A stretch of 46,972 bases of DNA from Flammeovirgaceae bacterium UBA5008 (GCA_002398365.1 DGYK01000007.1:22655-69626), one strand, 5' to 3'; shown: positions 33,799-41,838, counted from the first letter of the stretch. Notes: a model not told the origin generated them from the letters alone. Numbers and translations: made by a program.

Positions 33799-34155
33799 CT
33801 TGCACGATTCGCGAAATCAAGTGCACACTTTCAGTATGTGAGTGCTTACCTTCTGCTTGCCAGTGCACACTTTCCGACTGCGAGTGATAGCAATCTGTAT
33901 CCTGGTGCACGCTTTGCGAATGCGGCTGCACACTTTCTGTATGCGAGTGAACACTTTCTGCACGCGAGTGAACGCATTCTGTATGCGAGTGAACGCTTTC
34001 TGCATACAAGTGAACGTTTTCTGCATGTGAGTGCACACTTTCTGTATGCGAGTGAATGCTTTCTGCATGCGAGTGAACGCTTTCTGCATACGAGTGAACG
34101 CTTTCTGCATGCGAGTGAACGTTTGGCGAATGCGAGTGGCAACTTTATGTATGAC
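33799..34155. repeat. Tandem array 1: 17 units of exactly 21 bp
   Basis: Seventeen consecutive units follow each other without a single insertion or deletion. The consensus begins AGTGAACGCTTT and ends CTGCATGCG. Units 7-14 (33946-34113) are nearly identical, while units at both ends are more diverged. Because 21 is a multiple of three and the unit lacks stops, several frames on both strands stay open (7-residue repeats such as FLHASER). Substitutions fall in all three codon positions, so I do not call a gene. There are no spacers, so it is not CRISPR. Confidence 0.9.
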
Positions 34156-34238
34156 AGTGTTTCCATTCCACCTGCCAGTATTTCAGTTGAGTTTGCTCCT
34201 TCTTTCTCACTGTTTTCTAAAAAACAGTTGAGTGTTTT

Positions 34239-34256
34239 TATATCGTTAGTGGTTTT
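34239..34256. repeat. Shared flank after tandem array 1
   Basis: TATATCGTTAGTG followed by one variable base and TTTT, 83 bases after array 1. The same 18-base pattern (one mismatch) follows array 2 at 42163-42180. Confidence 0.6.
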
Positions 34257-34325
34257 GGTGGAGTGGAAGAAAGTTTAGTACGCTTTTGCCGCGCAGAACA
34301 ACTGATGTATTCCAAAAAAAGTGTG

Positions 34326-34604
34326 TTATGCAACTGCCAAACTCAGCATTATAATTATCAGCAAGTAAAAAAATGCTCCAGACGCTAATAGAAATACGAC
34401 TCTTTTTCTCTCCTGGTCGGTTGGGTCTCCTTGATAAAATATCCCGAAGCCTGTAAATCTTACGACATGTATTAAAGCTAATGGTCCAAAAAGAAATATG
34501 ATGAGGTCATGTCCAAGTCCTTTTCTAGAAGGGTCAGTTGATTGCCCTTTTTCTTTCATTTTATTCTTCTGCCGGACAGGCCTACCGTTTTTATGTTTGC
34601 GCAT
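34326..34604 (-). CDS. Small two-helix membrane protein, unknown function
   Basis: This 92-residue protein has a strongly basic N-terminus (MRKHKNGRPVRQKNKMKEKG). Two hydrophobic segments follow (LIIFLFGPLALIHVV near 35-50 and VVFLLASGAFFYLLIIIMLSLAVA at the C-terminus), with a polar loop GDPTDQERKR between them. I recognise no family. ATG 34604 is chosen, because an upstream in-frame ATG would read the conserved cassette repeat as protein (MMGIGEIGRVN). It is the leftmost gene of the co-directional accessory array. Confidence 0.55.
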   Translation of the reverse strand: MRKHKNGRPVRQKNKMKEKGQSTDPSRKGLGHDLIIFLFGPLALIHVVRFTGFGIFYQGDPTDQERKRVVFLLASGAFFYLLIIIMLSLAVA

Positions 34605-34609
34605 GATTG

Positions 34610-34672
34610 TATTGACTCTACCAATTTCACCAATTCCCATCACTCCTCCAAAAAAGTGATGTACTGTGATTC
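34610..34672. repeat. Cassette-flanking repeat block, copy R1
   Basis: The plus strand carries CTACCAATTTCACCAATTCC, then a CACTCCTCCAAAAAAGTGAT-like core and GTACTGTGATTCC. This is the conserved block found eight times in the accessory region, each time upstream (5' side) of a minus-strand gene. Confidence 0.7.
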
Positions 34673-34712
34673 CACGCCAGATTGGAGCCAGTGTTAGCAG
34701 AAGTTATTCTTG

Positions 34713-35903
34713 TCATTTCAGTTGACCATTTATGTCGCTTGGTAATTTTGTTCCTGTCAGTCTGGAGTTTTCAAAATAGTTCTTACTAGGGTCAAGTCCA
34801 AAAACTTTAAAAAGCTCATTTTTTATCTCTTTGTTATTAGGATTGCGCAAGTCCCATCTCGCTGCATAATTCTCTGATCTGTCAAAATTGAAAACTCCAT
34901 TGTTCTCAACTGAATTTATAATATCACGTGTATCATAATGTGGTGTGAAACCAATTCTATAGTAACCATAAGGGTTTTGGCCTGATTGAATTTCGTCTGT
35001 ATAAGTGTATTTATTAAATAAATCTTGTGGAAGTTCTTTATGAATTAAACCCCATTGTAAAAAGACAACTCGTCTTTGGTCAATACTTCGACCATATGAA
35101 ATTGGGAAGTCAAATTCTTCATCTCTTATTTCTCTGTGCCCAATTATTTCATACTCTCCATACAAAAGCAAATTGTCCATCATTACATCTGTCGGCAATT
35201 TATTTTGTTTATCAAGAGTGTCTATTTCAACATTTTTTACTTTAGATTTGAAGGCAAACAACTCCACCATTACTGGCGGACCCATTAATAAACCTAATCC
35301 GTGAAAGCCATTTATTAATTTCTTTTTGCGGATTTTGTTCACGTCAAGAAGTATTCTCCCAAAGCCATAATTTACTCTGTCAAGTTTGAAGCAGAAATAG
35401 TCGCCTGACTTGAACTTTATATTAAGTCGCTTTAGATTCTTGTATCTCTCCATTTCTACGAAGTGATTCTCAGTAGAACTTTCAATAAAGTCTTCTATGA
35501 ATTTAAAAATACTTTTATCCGATTGTTGCTGATTGTCCCAGCAGCTTGAATAAAAAGTAGTTTGAGAATTGTAATTACCAATCGCCAAATGTCCGCAACT
35601 TATACTTAGGTATACACCTGTCGGTTGCCTTTGTTCTAAAACAGAAGCGGTCAATTTTTTTTCCTTCCCTTTATCGGTTTTAGGTAAAAGAATGCTCCTA
35701 TCTTTTGTAAGTTCGTCATATTGCTTTTCAACATACTCGTTTTCAGTTGAAACAATATGTCTTTTAATTGTGTCCTTGTCGAAATACAAAATACTTTTTG
35801 GGCGATAAGTGTCACCGTTAAAAACAACTTTGTCCCAATGATTTAAAATCGGGTCAAGTCCGAAATATTCTCTTTGTTCGTTTGTCAATTCGTATATTGT
35901 CAT
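34713..35903 (-). CDS. Orphan protein with an Imm26-like segment
   Basis: This 396-residue protein shows no signal peptide or membrane segment. The centre (KFKSGDYFCFKLDRVNYGFGRIL) resembles the start of immunity protein 26 domains (KxGDxFxxPLxxxxYGyGRV), and the region to about residue 290 fits such a domain loosely. The flanking parts are unrecognised. Imm26 proteins protect against polymorphic toxins, but no toxin is visible nearby. I place the start at ATG 35903 (MTIYELTNEQREYFGLDP), because the longer frame from 36008 translates the flanking repeat R2. Confidence 0.6.
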   Translation of the reverse strand: MTIYELTNEQREYFGLDPILNHWDKVVFNGDTYRPKSILYFDKDTIKRHIVSTENEYVEKQYDELTKDRSILLPKTDKGKEKKLTASVLEQRQPTGVYLSISCGHLAIGNYNSQTTFYSSCWDNQQQSDKSIFKFIEDFIESSTENHFVEMERYKNLKRLNIKFKSGDYFCFKLDRVNYGFGRILLDVNKIRKKKLINGFHGLGLLMGPPVMVELFAFKSKVKNVEIDTLDKQNKLPTDVMMDNLLLYGEYEIIGHREIRDEEFDFPISYGRSIDQRRVVFLQWGLIHKELPQDLFNKYTYTDEIQSGQNPYGYYRIGFTPHYDTRDIINSVENNGVFNFDRSENYAARWDLRNPNNKEIKNELFKVFGLDPSKNYFENSRLTGTKLPSDINGQLK

Positions 35904-35917
35904 ATAAATGGCTGCTG

Positions 35918-36235
35918 ATAACTGGAGTATGCGCACGTTTAGCCTAAAACTTGCACCTACTTTCCAATATCTGATTTGTCTTGATTCTACTAATTTCAAC
36001 CATTCCACTCATTCTTCCAAAAAGGCATGTTCTTTGATGAGTATTATTTTATGAATGACGGAGTTAATATCTCGCTGCTCTGTTTGCGCAGAATAACGCG
36101 ACCACTCGATACTAGGGATTTTATAGTTCTGTAGATTTCTGTGCAGGATGCAAACCTGATTTATTTTTCGTTCAACATGCCCTAGAGAAATAGGTCGATC
36201 AGCTGGTTGGAGTTGCGTATTCAAGTAATCCACAA
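35918..36235. repeat. Cassette-flanking repeat, copy R2 (long form)
   Basis: The left part ATAACTGGAGTATGCGCACG and TTTAGCCTAAAACTTGCACC is followed by the conserved block at 35981-36045. The right part runs to about 36235 and is clearly related to 38050-38210 (shared TAGGGATTTTATAGT, CGTTCAACATGCC, ATAGGTCGA-CAGCTGGT). A 79-codon minus-strand frame lies inside it (36009-36248), but it is broken in the sister copy, so I treat it as repeat and not as a gene. Confidence 0.65.
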
Positions 36236-36251
36236 AATTCTTCGTCAAACA

Positions 36252-36731
36252 TTATTCTTGGTCGTCATTTTTTTGACGCTTCCCAACAACGTTTGTGTCC
36301 GTATTGTAATGTAGGGTCAATATTCTCTCGATCTCCGCTGTTATTTGTTGATCGTTAAAGTAGTCCGCTGTTTGAATGGCTAAACTTGGTATGTAATACC
36401 CGGAGTCACTGTCAAACGGAGCTGGTTGTCCCGAGAGATTGTAGGTTATTTTGGCTACTTTCTCCGCTAAGAACAAATATGTCTGAGGTTGGAAATTCGT
36501 ATGACTTAAAAGGAATTGACGGATTTTTCCAAATTGTCCATGGGACTCTTTCCATCTTATCTCATCGTCAACGATGTTATAAAGTTCTATTATCTCTGTC
36601 GGAATATTCTTTATCCCGGTCTCAAATGTCATCAGTAACGATGTCCCCCACCCTGGTCGAAACTGTCTTGGAACAGATTCGTAAATTCTCTTTCCCAGTT
36701 TTAAGTCGGTCTTAATTCTTTCTCTTTCCAT
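36252..36731 (-). CDS. Hypothetical cytoplasmic protein, cassette gene
   Basis: This 159-residue protein has a basic, helical N-terminus (ERERIKTDLKLGKRIYESVPRQFRPGW). Mixed helical regions follow (EIIELYNIVDDEIRWKE, YLFLAEKVAKITYNL), with a polar end. There is no signal peptide, membrane segment or recognised motif. Size and context (single gene between repeat copies R2 and R3, same strand) resemble immunity-like cassette proteins, which is only inference. The start ATG is the only good one in frame. Confidence 0.6.
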   Translation of the reverse strand: MERERIKTDLKLGKRIYESVPRQFRPGWGTSLLMTFETGIKNIPTEIIELYNIVDDEIRWKESHGQFGKIRQFLLSHTNFQPQTYLFLAEKVAKITYNLSGQPAPFDSDSGYYIPSLAIQTADYFNDQQITAEIERILTLHYNTDTNVVGKRQKNDDQE

Positions 36732-36767
36732 ATTACAATTGAACTCTCTAATGATAGGGTATGTTGT

Positions 36768-36895
36768 TCTTTAGTTTAAAACTTACTCCTCTTGTCTTAT
36801 GTCCTCTTCGTATTAATCTTTCCATTTCACTAATTCCTAACAATCCTACAAAAAAGTGTTGTGCTGTGATGGGTATGAGTTTTATGATTGCAGAG
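36768..36895. repeat. Cassette-flanking repeat, copy R3
   Basis: TTTAGTTTAAAACTTACTCC on the left, then the conserved block at 36811-36880 (TATTAATCTTTCC, TTTCACTAATTCCTAAC, AATCCTACAAAAAAGTGTTG). One base is missing relative to R5 in the TTTCCAATTTCAC part, which shifts any reading frame through it. Confidence 0.7.
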
Positions 36896-36905
36896 ACATC
36901 CCGTT

Positions 36906-37883
36906 TTACTCTCTGGTTAATATTAATACTCTATTGTTGTCTTTGATAGCTAATCTTTTTCTCTCACGATCAAACGATATCTGAGGTTGTTTATTGATGT
37001 CAAAGAGAATAGCGGATTTTTGTTCGCCCGAATATACATCTTCTGCCTTGTCCACAATTTGTCCTGTTACGAGATTAATAATTTTTGGGAATTTGTATAA
37101 GTCCCAAGCGAAAGTCTTGTCAATGGAGAATAAATTTCCAAATTCAAAAGATGGTTTCCATTGGTTAAAGAATTTATTGTCCTTTAAATCCCAAATGGCA
37201 ATTGACTGAGCGGGAACATTGGTGCTATTATCGTCATTAATAACTTCCTCGGATGAACCAACTAAGATTTTAGAATCATCTATAAAACTTGCCGTGGATA
37301 GTTCGCTGCCAATATTTTGGAAATTATAGTCCAACTTATCGAGAAGCATTGGATTCGAGAAACAGTCTTCAACCTTATAAACCTGAACGACATCGATCGG
37401 ATGCCATACCCATCCCTTGCTGAGCAGATACTTTCCATTTGGACTTACCTCCAATCTTGAATGAAATATATCAGCTGGTTTCCGCTGCTTAACTTTCGTA
37501 ACGATCTCGCCCGTCTCAACTTCTTCGAAGTCTAATTGGCAATAGTTTGTGGGGCAATGAACTAAAAACGTCTTCTTGTCGTACTCCAAGAATGTTGCCG
37601 GGTACTCATATATATCTGCTTGATAATATGAACGATTTATTTCTCTTAGAATTTCTCCTTCCTTGATCAAAAGCCCCTTAGTGCCGAGCTTCTGATATAT
37701 AAAAACATATTTCCCGTCTGTCGAATTGATTGCGCAGTCAAAGTTAAAACCAAAACTATATTTACGAAGCTGACTTTTTTGTCCGGTGGTTTTATAAAGA
37801 GTACCAGCATTCGCCCAGTCGACTATTCCGTCCTGAAACCAATTTATTGTCTGCAATTGAAAATCCAGAATCTGTTTATTCAT
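36906..37883 (-). CDS. Beta-propeller-like (WD40-type) hypothetical protein
   Basis: This is a 325-residue protein rich in beta strands with repeated blade-like units such as NSTDGKYVFIYQKLG, VSPNGKYLLSKGW, IAIWDLKDNKFFNQW and FDRERKRLAIKDNNRVLIL. These follow the pattern of WD40/YVTN propellers. No signal peptide is present, so it is probably cytoplasmic. No catalytic motif is seen. It is flanked by repeat copies R3 and R4. It may be a protein-interaction or immunity-type protein, but function is not inferable. Confidence 0.6.
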   Translation of the reverse strand: MNKQILDFQLQTINWFQDGIVDWANAGTLYKTTGQKSQLRKYSFGFNFDCAINSTDGKYVFIYQKLGTKGLLIKEGEILREINRSYYQADIYEYPATFLEYDKKTFLVHCPTNYCQLDFEEVETGEIVTKVKQRKPADIFHSRLEVSPNGKYLLSKGWVWHPIDVVQVYKVEDCFSNPMLLDKLDYNFQNIGSELSTASFIDDSKILVGSSEEVINDDNSTNVPAQSIAIWDLKDNKFFNQWKPSFEFGNLFSIDKTFAWDLYKFPKIINLVTGQIVDKAEDVYSGEQKSAILFDINKQPQISFDRERKRLAIKDNNRVLILTRE

Positions 37884-37909
37884 TCCTCGAGTTTAGTTTA
37901 GAGTTGTCG

Positions 37910-38210
37910 GATAACAGTAGCGTATGTACCTGTTTATTCTAAAGCTTGCGCCTATCTTCCTACTATCCGCTTCGCATTAATCTTTCCAATTTCACTAATT
38001 CCCCTCACTCCTACAAAATAAAGTGTTGGGCTATGATTGGTATGATCTTTAAAATTGACGGGGTTAATCTCACAGCTATGTTTGTACAGCGTATGGCGAC
38101 TACTCGATAATAGGGATTTTATAGTGCTTTTGATTTCTATTCAGGGCAAGCCTGATTTATCGTTCGTTCAACATGCCTTACGGAATAGGTCGAACAGCTG
38201 GTGTTGTTGG
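37910..38210. repeat. Cassette-flanking repeat, copy R4 (long form)
   Basis: The left part (ATAACAGTAGCGTATGTACC, CTAAAGCTTGCGCC) is followed by the conserved block at 37976-38048. The right part to about 38210 is the sister of 36050-36235. This is the most complete copy, about 300 bases, filling the gap between two genes. I see no gene or promoter in it. Confidence 0.7.
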
Positions 38211-38214
38211 CAGT

Positions 38215-38826
38215 TTATACGATACCGTACTTTTTACCATATTCTTTAACTGTTCCGAGAAAGCTTGGATTCCTTGTTTCGCTTACAAGTCGTAGAAATT
38301 CTTTTTTTGTTTTTTCTATTTCCCCCAATTCACCGAATACGATTAATTTTTCCAAAGGCTGTAGCCATGTTGTTTGTCTGTCTAAAAAGCCAACTAACAT
38401 GTCTTTTGAAAGAACTTGTGCGAAGTGAGGAAGAATATGTTCGCTTAAGTTATTTTTCATTTCATCAATTAATTGACTCTCGTCTGAGTCCTCAGTTATG
38501 TTGTACCATAAATCATTTTCATTTCTCAATTGCCCAATTCGTCTTCTCAGAATACATTCTGCTTCTGTCGGATAGTCTGGAATCGGTTTGTTAGAGTAAT
38601 TGTAAACCGTGAACCAGAATTCGGGCAGAAATACTCCCGTATTTATAGTAAAGTGAATTTTGTTTTTCGAAGACATGTAACTCTTTTGTAGGTTAATGAT
38701 ATGTCCGATACCGTTCTTGTATTGATAGAAGTTGCTTGCCTTCTTTTTGAATCCCATTGGTTTCAACGTATCATGAAATCCATGTTTTACTATCCTGTCG
38801 AACTTTAATTCAGCTATACTCTTCAT
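38215..38826 (-). CDS. DUF4304 domain-containing protein
   Basis: This 203-residue cytoplasmic protein has the pattern of DUF4304. The N-terminal helix is FDRIVKHGFHDTLKPMGFKKKASNFY, followed by the strand pair GIGHIINLQKSYMSSKNKIHFTINTGVFLP. A helical C-terminal half includes LSEHILPHFAQVLSKDMLVGFLDRQ. The function of the family is not known, and it is often found as a stand-alone gene in variable regions. It is flanked by copies R4 and R5, and the ATG is unambiguous. Confidence 0.8.
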   Translation of the reverse strand: MKSIAELKFDRIVKHGFHDTLKPMGFKKKASNFYQYKNGIGHIINLQKSYMSSKNKIHFTINTGVFLPEFWFTVYNYSNKPIPDYPTEAECILRRRIGQLRNENDLWYNITEDSDESQLIDEMKNNLSEHILPHFAQVLSKDMLVGFLDRQTTWLQPLEKLIVFGELGEIEKTKKEFLRLVSETRNPSFLGTVKEYGKKYGIV

Positions 38827-38844
38827 CTGTAAAAAATTGTCTAC

Positions 38845-38990
38845 AACATTGGAGCATACGCATGTTTAGCATAAAACTTGCGTTTATTCTCTTATATCTA
38901 CTTTGTATTAATCTTTCCAATTTCACTAATTCCTAACAATCCTACAAAAAAGTGTTGTGCTTTGATGGATGTGATTTTTAGGATTAACAG
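38845..38990. repeat. Cassette-flanking repeat, copy R5
   Basis: CATTGGAGCATACGCATG, TTTAGCATAAAACTTGCG and the conserved block at 38906-38975 (TATTAATCTTTCCAATTTC, ACTAATTCCTAAC, AATCCTACAAAAAAGTGTTG). Nothing else is seen in the roughly 255-base gap before the next gene's 3' end. Confidence 0.7.
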
Positions 38991-39082
38991 GATTATTTAG
39001 CTCGGTGTGAAGAGAGATGTGGGATTGGCTGGAGTTGATAAAAGTAAAAAGGCATGGGCTAATTTCTGATACAGAATGGGCT

Positions 39083-39964
39083 TTAGTCTGTCCAATTTTC
39101 TAGTTTTCCATTGTCTTCTACCCAAATCTCTATATAAATATCCTCGGCAATAGGTACTCCCTTATCCTTAATAATATCAAACTTTAAGGTCTTCAGTGAA
39201 TTGTACATTTTACCAATACAAAAATCATATTCTTCCGGGTCGTAATATCTCTGTATTTCTGCGTCTGAATCTAGTATTCGTACTTTTGAGACAATCCCAT
39301 ACTCATTTATAGTCACCAAATACTTTGTCGAACAATCATATTCTTCCGAATTTTTCCATCTGGCTCTCTTTAGTTTTTTAAAAAGTATTTTTGAAATCTT
39401 GTCTTTGTCCCTTCTGTCTATTCCGCCTGGTACATCTTCGTAATTCGTAACATTTCTCATTTCAGTCACGCGCCCCAAGTCGATACGTACAATAGTTTCT
39501 CTTTCATAGATTCTATAGAAAACTCCATCCCACCTCAAAATTGAATTATCGATCGGATAGTTGATTATGCCTGAAAACCAATTAAGGAATACTCTATTTT
39601 GACGAACTCCAGCTCCAAAAATTGTTTTCATCCTCTTCAAAGATTCTGTTTTATCTATGCTCTTGTTTCGAAATGCTCCACAATTGATGATGTTGATAAG
39701 AAATAGACTGTCCCCTTGAAGCAAGTAAATAGCTTGATAACCTCTCCAGCAATTAGTCGAGGCTCCACTGCGAAACGCCAAGCCAAAAAGGCGCTGTGAT
39801 TCGACTGTGTCCAATTGCTGCAGATAAGATTCGAGAAGCAAGTTATATGTCGGGATTGTGTCTCCTTTGATAATAATGTAATCTGGCGTCTGCGGACTAG
39901 CAAATAGTTCGGACGAACTAAAATTTAAACATAGTAATAGAAAAACCTTTAAGAATCTTTTCAT
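39083..39964 (-). CDS. Secreted protein of unknown function with a TonB-C-like tail
   Basis: This is a 293-residue protein with a signal peptide (MKRFLKVFLLLCLNFSSSELFA, cleavage near residue 22). The C-terminal ~85 residues (KYLVTINEYGIVSKVRIL...YNSLKTLKFDIIKDKGVPIAEDIYIEIWVED) have the shape of a TonB C-terminal-like domain: a strand, G-x-V turn and a late I-x-I-x-I strand. The middle is unrecognised. It is probably periplasmic. ATG 39964 is preferred over 40006 because it places the basic n-region of the signal peptide correctly. The next gene upstream ends 45 bases away, with no repeat copy in between. Confidence 0.6.
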   Translation of the reverse strand: MKRFLKVFLLLCLNFSSSELFASPQTPDYIIIKGDTIPTYNLLLESYLQQLDTVESQRLFGLAFRSGASTNCWRGYQAIYLLQGDSLFLINIINCGAFRNKSIDKTESLKRMKTIFGAGVRQNRVFLNWFSGIINYPIDNSILRWDGVFYRIYERETIVRIDLGRVTEMRNVTNYEDVPGGIDRRDKDKISKILFKKLKRARWKNSEEYDCSTKYLVTINEYGIVSKVRILDSDAEIQRYYDPEEYDFCIGKMYNSLKTLKFDIIKDKGVPIAEDIYIEIWVEDNGKLENWTD

Positions 39965-40009
39965 GAAATCTGCCGTAACTATTTGTATCTGTTTTGCTTG
40001 TCCCACAAT

Positions 40010-40702
40010 CTATTGGTTACATCTTATGAAAGAGTCCAAAACTTTCTCCGATTGTTCAAACGCAGGGTCAATAGGTAATCCTGTTAAAAGTCGGTGACAG
40101 TCCTCTTTTTTTGTTGCATACTTTTCTAATTCACTTAATCCATTATCGATTAACTCACGCCATTTTTCGAATGCGCCTTCCTTTTTCTCAACGAACACTT
40201 CATACGTGTAATCATCGAACATTTTTCTAAATTCAGAGCAGTAGTAGTCTTTAATGCTTGAATACATTATCCAGATTGTGCCGTAAGCCTTCGTGGAGTC
40301 TTGAATATGTTGAATGTCTTTTCTCATCCTCCTTGCGTGAAATTCACCCATGTCGAAATAGAGTCGTTGTTTATCCAGTTCTCTTTCGTCCTTAGTCATC
40401 GTCACTGAGGTAGTCTTTATAAAAAAGGGAGCAACATAAACTTTCTCTAAGAGTCGTCCTCTGTCTCTTTTCTTTTTAGGAATATCTAGAATTGATTTAA
40501 GTCCAACTTGTGCCGATGCTTGAAGTCCAGCTTCTTTATTTAGTCTTTTTAACCGGTCTGTTGGTTTACCTTGGAAGTCGGCATAAACAATTTTTGCCTC
40601 TTTATTCCAGCCCTTTAAATTTTGGTCTTCGGTTTTATAATTCTGACCTAAAGCTGTTATAGAAACAACTATCAGTAGTGAAAGTAGTAGATTCTTTATC
40701 AT
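40010..40702 (-). CDS. Secreted DUF922-like protein lacking the metal-binding motif
   Basis: This 230-residue protein has a signal peptide (MIKNLLLSLLIVVSITALGQ). The mature part follows the Bacteroidota DUF922 (predicted Zn-protease) pattern: KIVYADFQGKPTD matches the WADFkGkP start, LDKQRLYFDMGEFHARRMRKDI matches the LxHEQxHFDIxExxARkxRk helix, and FEKWRELIDNGL matches the C-terminal helix. Where the family has HEQxHFD, this protein has DKQRLYFD, so both metal-binding histidines are gone. It is probably an inactive paralogue. ATG 40702 is chosen because it gives a regular signal peptide. Confidence 0.6.
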   Translation of the reverse strand: MIKNLLLSLLIVVSITALGQNYKTEDQNLKGWNKEAKIVYADFQGKPTDRLKRLNKEAGLQASAQVGLKSILDIPKKKRDRGRLLEKVYVAPFFIKTTSVTMTKDERELDKQRLYFDMGEFHARRMRKDIQHIQDSTKAYGTIWIMYSSIKDYYCSEFRKMFDDYTYEVFVEKKEGAFEKWRELIDNGLSELEKYATKKEDCHRLLTGLPIDPAFEQSEKVLDSFIRCNQ

Positions 40703-40789
40703 CGCATTTTTATGACATGATTCATTGTCGCACATAATTCCATAAATAAAAGGGGCTTTTTTTGCAAATGGAACACAAAATTAGCGCCT

Positions 40790-40915
40790 GTGCATATTAA
40801 GTCTAAAACTTGCGCTTCTTCTCTTATATCAGCTTTGTAATGATCCTACCAACTTCACCAATTCCTATTACTGACACAAAAAAGTGTTATACTTTGATTG
40901 GTACGAATATTATAA
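40790..40915. repeat. Cassette-flanking repeat, copy R6
   Basis: AAGTCTAAAACTTGCGC on the left, then the conserved block at 40837-40905 (CCTACCAACTTCACCAATTCC, then CACAAAAAAGTGTTATACTTTGATTGG in pieces). It is more diverged than R3-R5 but keeps the same order of parts. Confidence 0.65.
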
Positions 40916-40958
40916 TGGAAAATGTTGGCCGGGTTATGTGTTAAGTGCAGGGGTATCT

Positions 40959-41381
40959 TCAATTTATCCTTTTCCACTTGTCTTTAGCAAAGTCCGTGAG
41001 GTTTTGATAGTCAATTCTGGTTAATAATGGGTCGACACGATAATATGCCATTCTCGTCATATGGCCTTTGGTAGGAAATTGGTAATGCCCAACTAAATAG
41101 TATGGAAATTTATTTGTTGGTCGTTTATCAATTCTCGTCAGCGTTAGAACACCTTTGTGTCGAAGCCCCGTATTTATTTCACTAACTTGCTTCAGTGACC
41201 AAATTAGTTTTGTGACTTTTATATCTGTTTCAGTTATCGAGTCGTCATAGAAACTATACTTCTTAAAAAAACTCAAGTCAGTCAGTCGCTTTAAATCTAT
41301 TGAAACAGAATCGAGCTCTTGTCCAGATGCAATCCAGCTTATCAATACAAGTGAGGATAGGATAATTATTCGTTTAGGCAT
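40959..41381 (-). CDS. Secreted small protein, unknown function
   Basis: This 140-residue protein has a signal peptide (MPKRIIILSSLVLISWIASGQ, cleavage before ELDS). The mature part has mixed strands and helices, with TDIKVTKLIWSLKQVSEI and a basic end (NLTDFAKDKWKRIN). I recognise no family. It is probably periplasmic or surface-exposed. It lies between repeat copies R6 and R7 on the same strand as all other cassette genes. Confidence 0.6.
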   Translation of the reverse strand: MPKRIIILSSLVLISWIASGQELDSVSIDLKRLTDLSFFKKYSFYDDSITETDIKVTKLIWSLKQVSEINTGLRHKGVLTLTRIDKRPTNKFPYYLVGHYQFPTKGHMTRMAYYRVDPLLTRIDYQNLTDFAKDKWKRIN

Positions 41382-41457
41382 TTGAACGTTGAGGTATTAC
41401 TGCTAATATCAGAATCGAAATATTTTATCGTAAATCCTTTATATATTATTTTATTGA

Positions 41458-41525
41458 TATTAATCTTTCCAATTTCACTAATTCCTAACACTCCTACAAA
41501 ATAGTGTTGTACTGAAATTGGTATC
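41458..41525. repeat. Cassette-flanking repeat block, copy R7
   Basis: TATTAATCTTTCCAATTTC, ACTAATTCCTAAC, ACTCCTACAAAATAGTGTTG and AAATTGGTAT are nearly identical to R3 and R5. The left TTTAGCATAAAACTTGCG part is not recognisable here. Confidence 0.65.
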
Positions 41526-41535
41526 AAATGCTTCA

Positions 41536-41690
41536 TCATCCAATACAAATTCCCTTAGTCACACTGAATTCTTTGACCAAATCTGATAACGTGATCTTCT
41601 GGATCTTCAACCAACATCTCTCGCATGTTCCATTCCTTGTCTGCTGGGTGAGAAATGATTTTTGCTCCCTTCGCCTTAATAACTTTGTAA
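41536..41690 (-). pseudogene. C-terminal remnant of a VOC/glyoxalase-family gene
   Basis: On the minus strand one frame reads VIKAKGAKIISHPADKEW followed by NMREMLVEDPEDHVIRFGQ, and ends at a TGA at 41536. The pattern GA-x-I-x-x-P-x-D-x-x-W-x-MREM-x-V-x-DP-x-x-x-x-IRFGQ is the C-terminal end of bleomycin-resistance/glyoxalase-like VOC proteins. The N-terminal half is missing and no start codon is present, so this is a broken gene. It sits directly beside repeat R7. Confidence 0.65.
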
Positions 41691-41774
41691 TCGCTTAACT
41701 GCTTGCTCTTCAAATTCCTTGAAGTTGAAGTCGCCTTTTTCTTCTTCCTTATACTGTATCAATTTAGTGTTTTT
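41676..41774 (-). pseudogene. Short remnant resembling the N-terminus of an IS256-type transposase
   Basis: A minus-strand frame reads KNTKLIQYKEEEKGD then FNFKEFEEQAVKRLQ before a stop inside the VOC remnant. The (D/N)FxxFxEQAVKRLQ shape recalls the N-terminus of IS256-family transposases, which continue into a TGKDGILTPLIK motif; that motif is absent here. Only about 30 residues are left, so assignment is tentative. An insertion followed by deletion could explain why the VOC gene is broken. Confidence 0.25.
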
Positions 41775-41838
41775 CTATTTTGACACAGTTTGCTGAATAG
41801 ACTCATTATTTAGAATCGTTCCATCTTATCGGATGGTC

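Noticed and set aside
33799..34155. CRISPR array
   Set aside because: Units are directly tandem with no spacers, the period is only 21 bases, and no cas genes are in the window.
33838..34278. Open frames of 60-146 codons on both strands across array 1
   Set aside because: They are open only because a stop-free 21-base unit is repeated. Substitutions show no codon-phase bias and no frame has a promoter or recognisable domain.
36009..36248. 79-codon minus-strand ORF
   Set aside because: It lies inside the long cassette repeat, and the sister copy at 38050-38210 has the same sequence without an intact frame.
41366..41548. 60-codon minus-strand ORF containing GVLGISEIGKIN
   Set aside because: It is mainly repeat block R7 read as protein; similar frames appear in other copies and are broken in R2 and R3.
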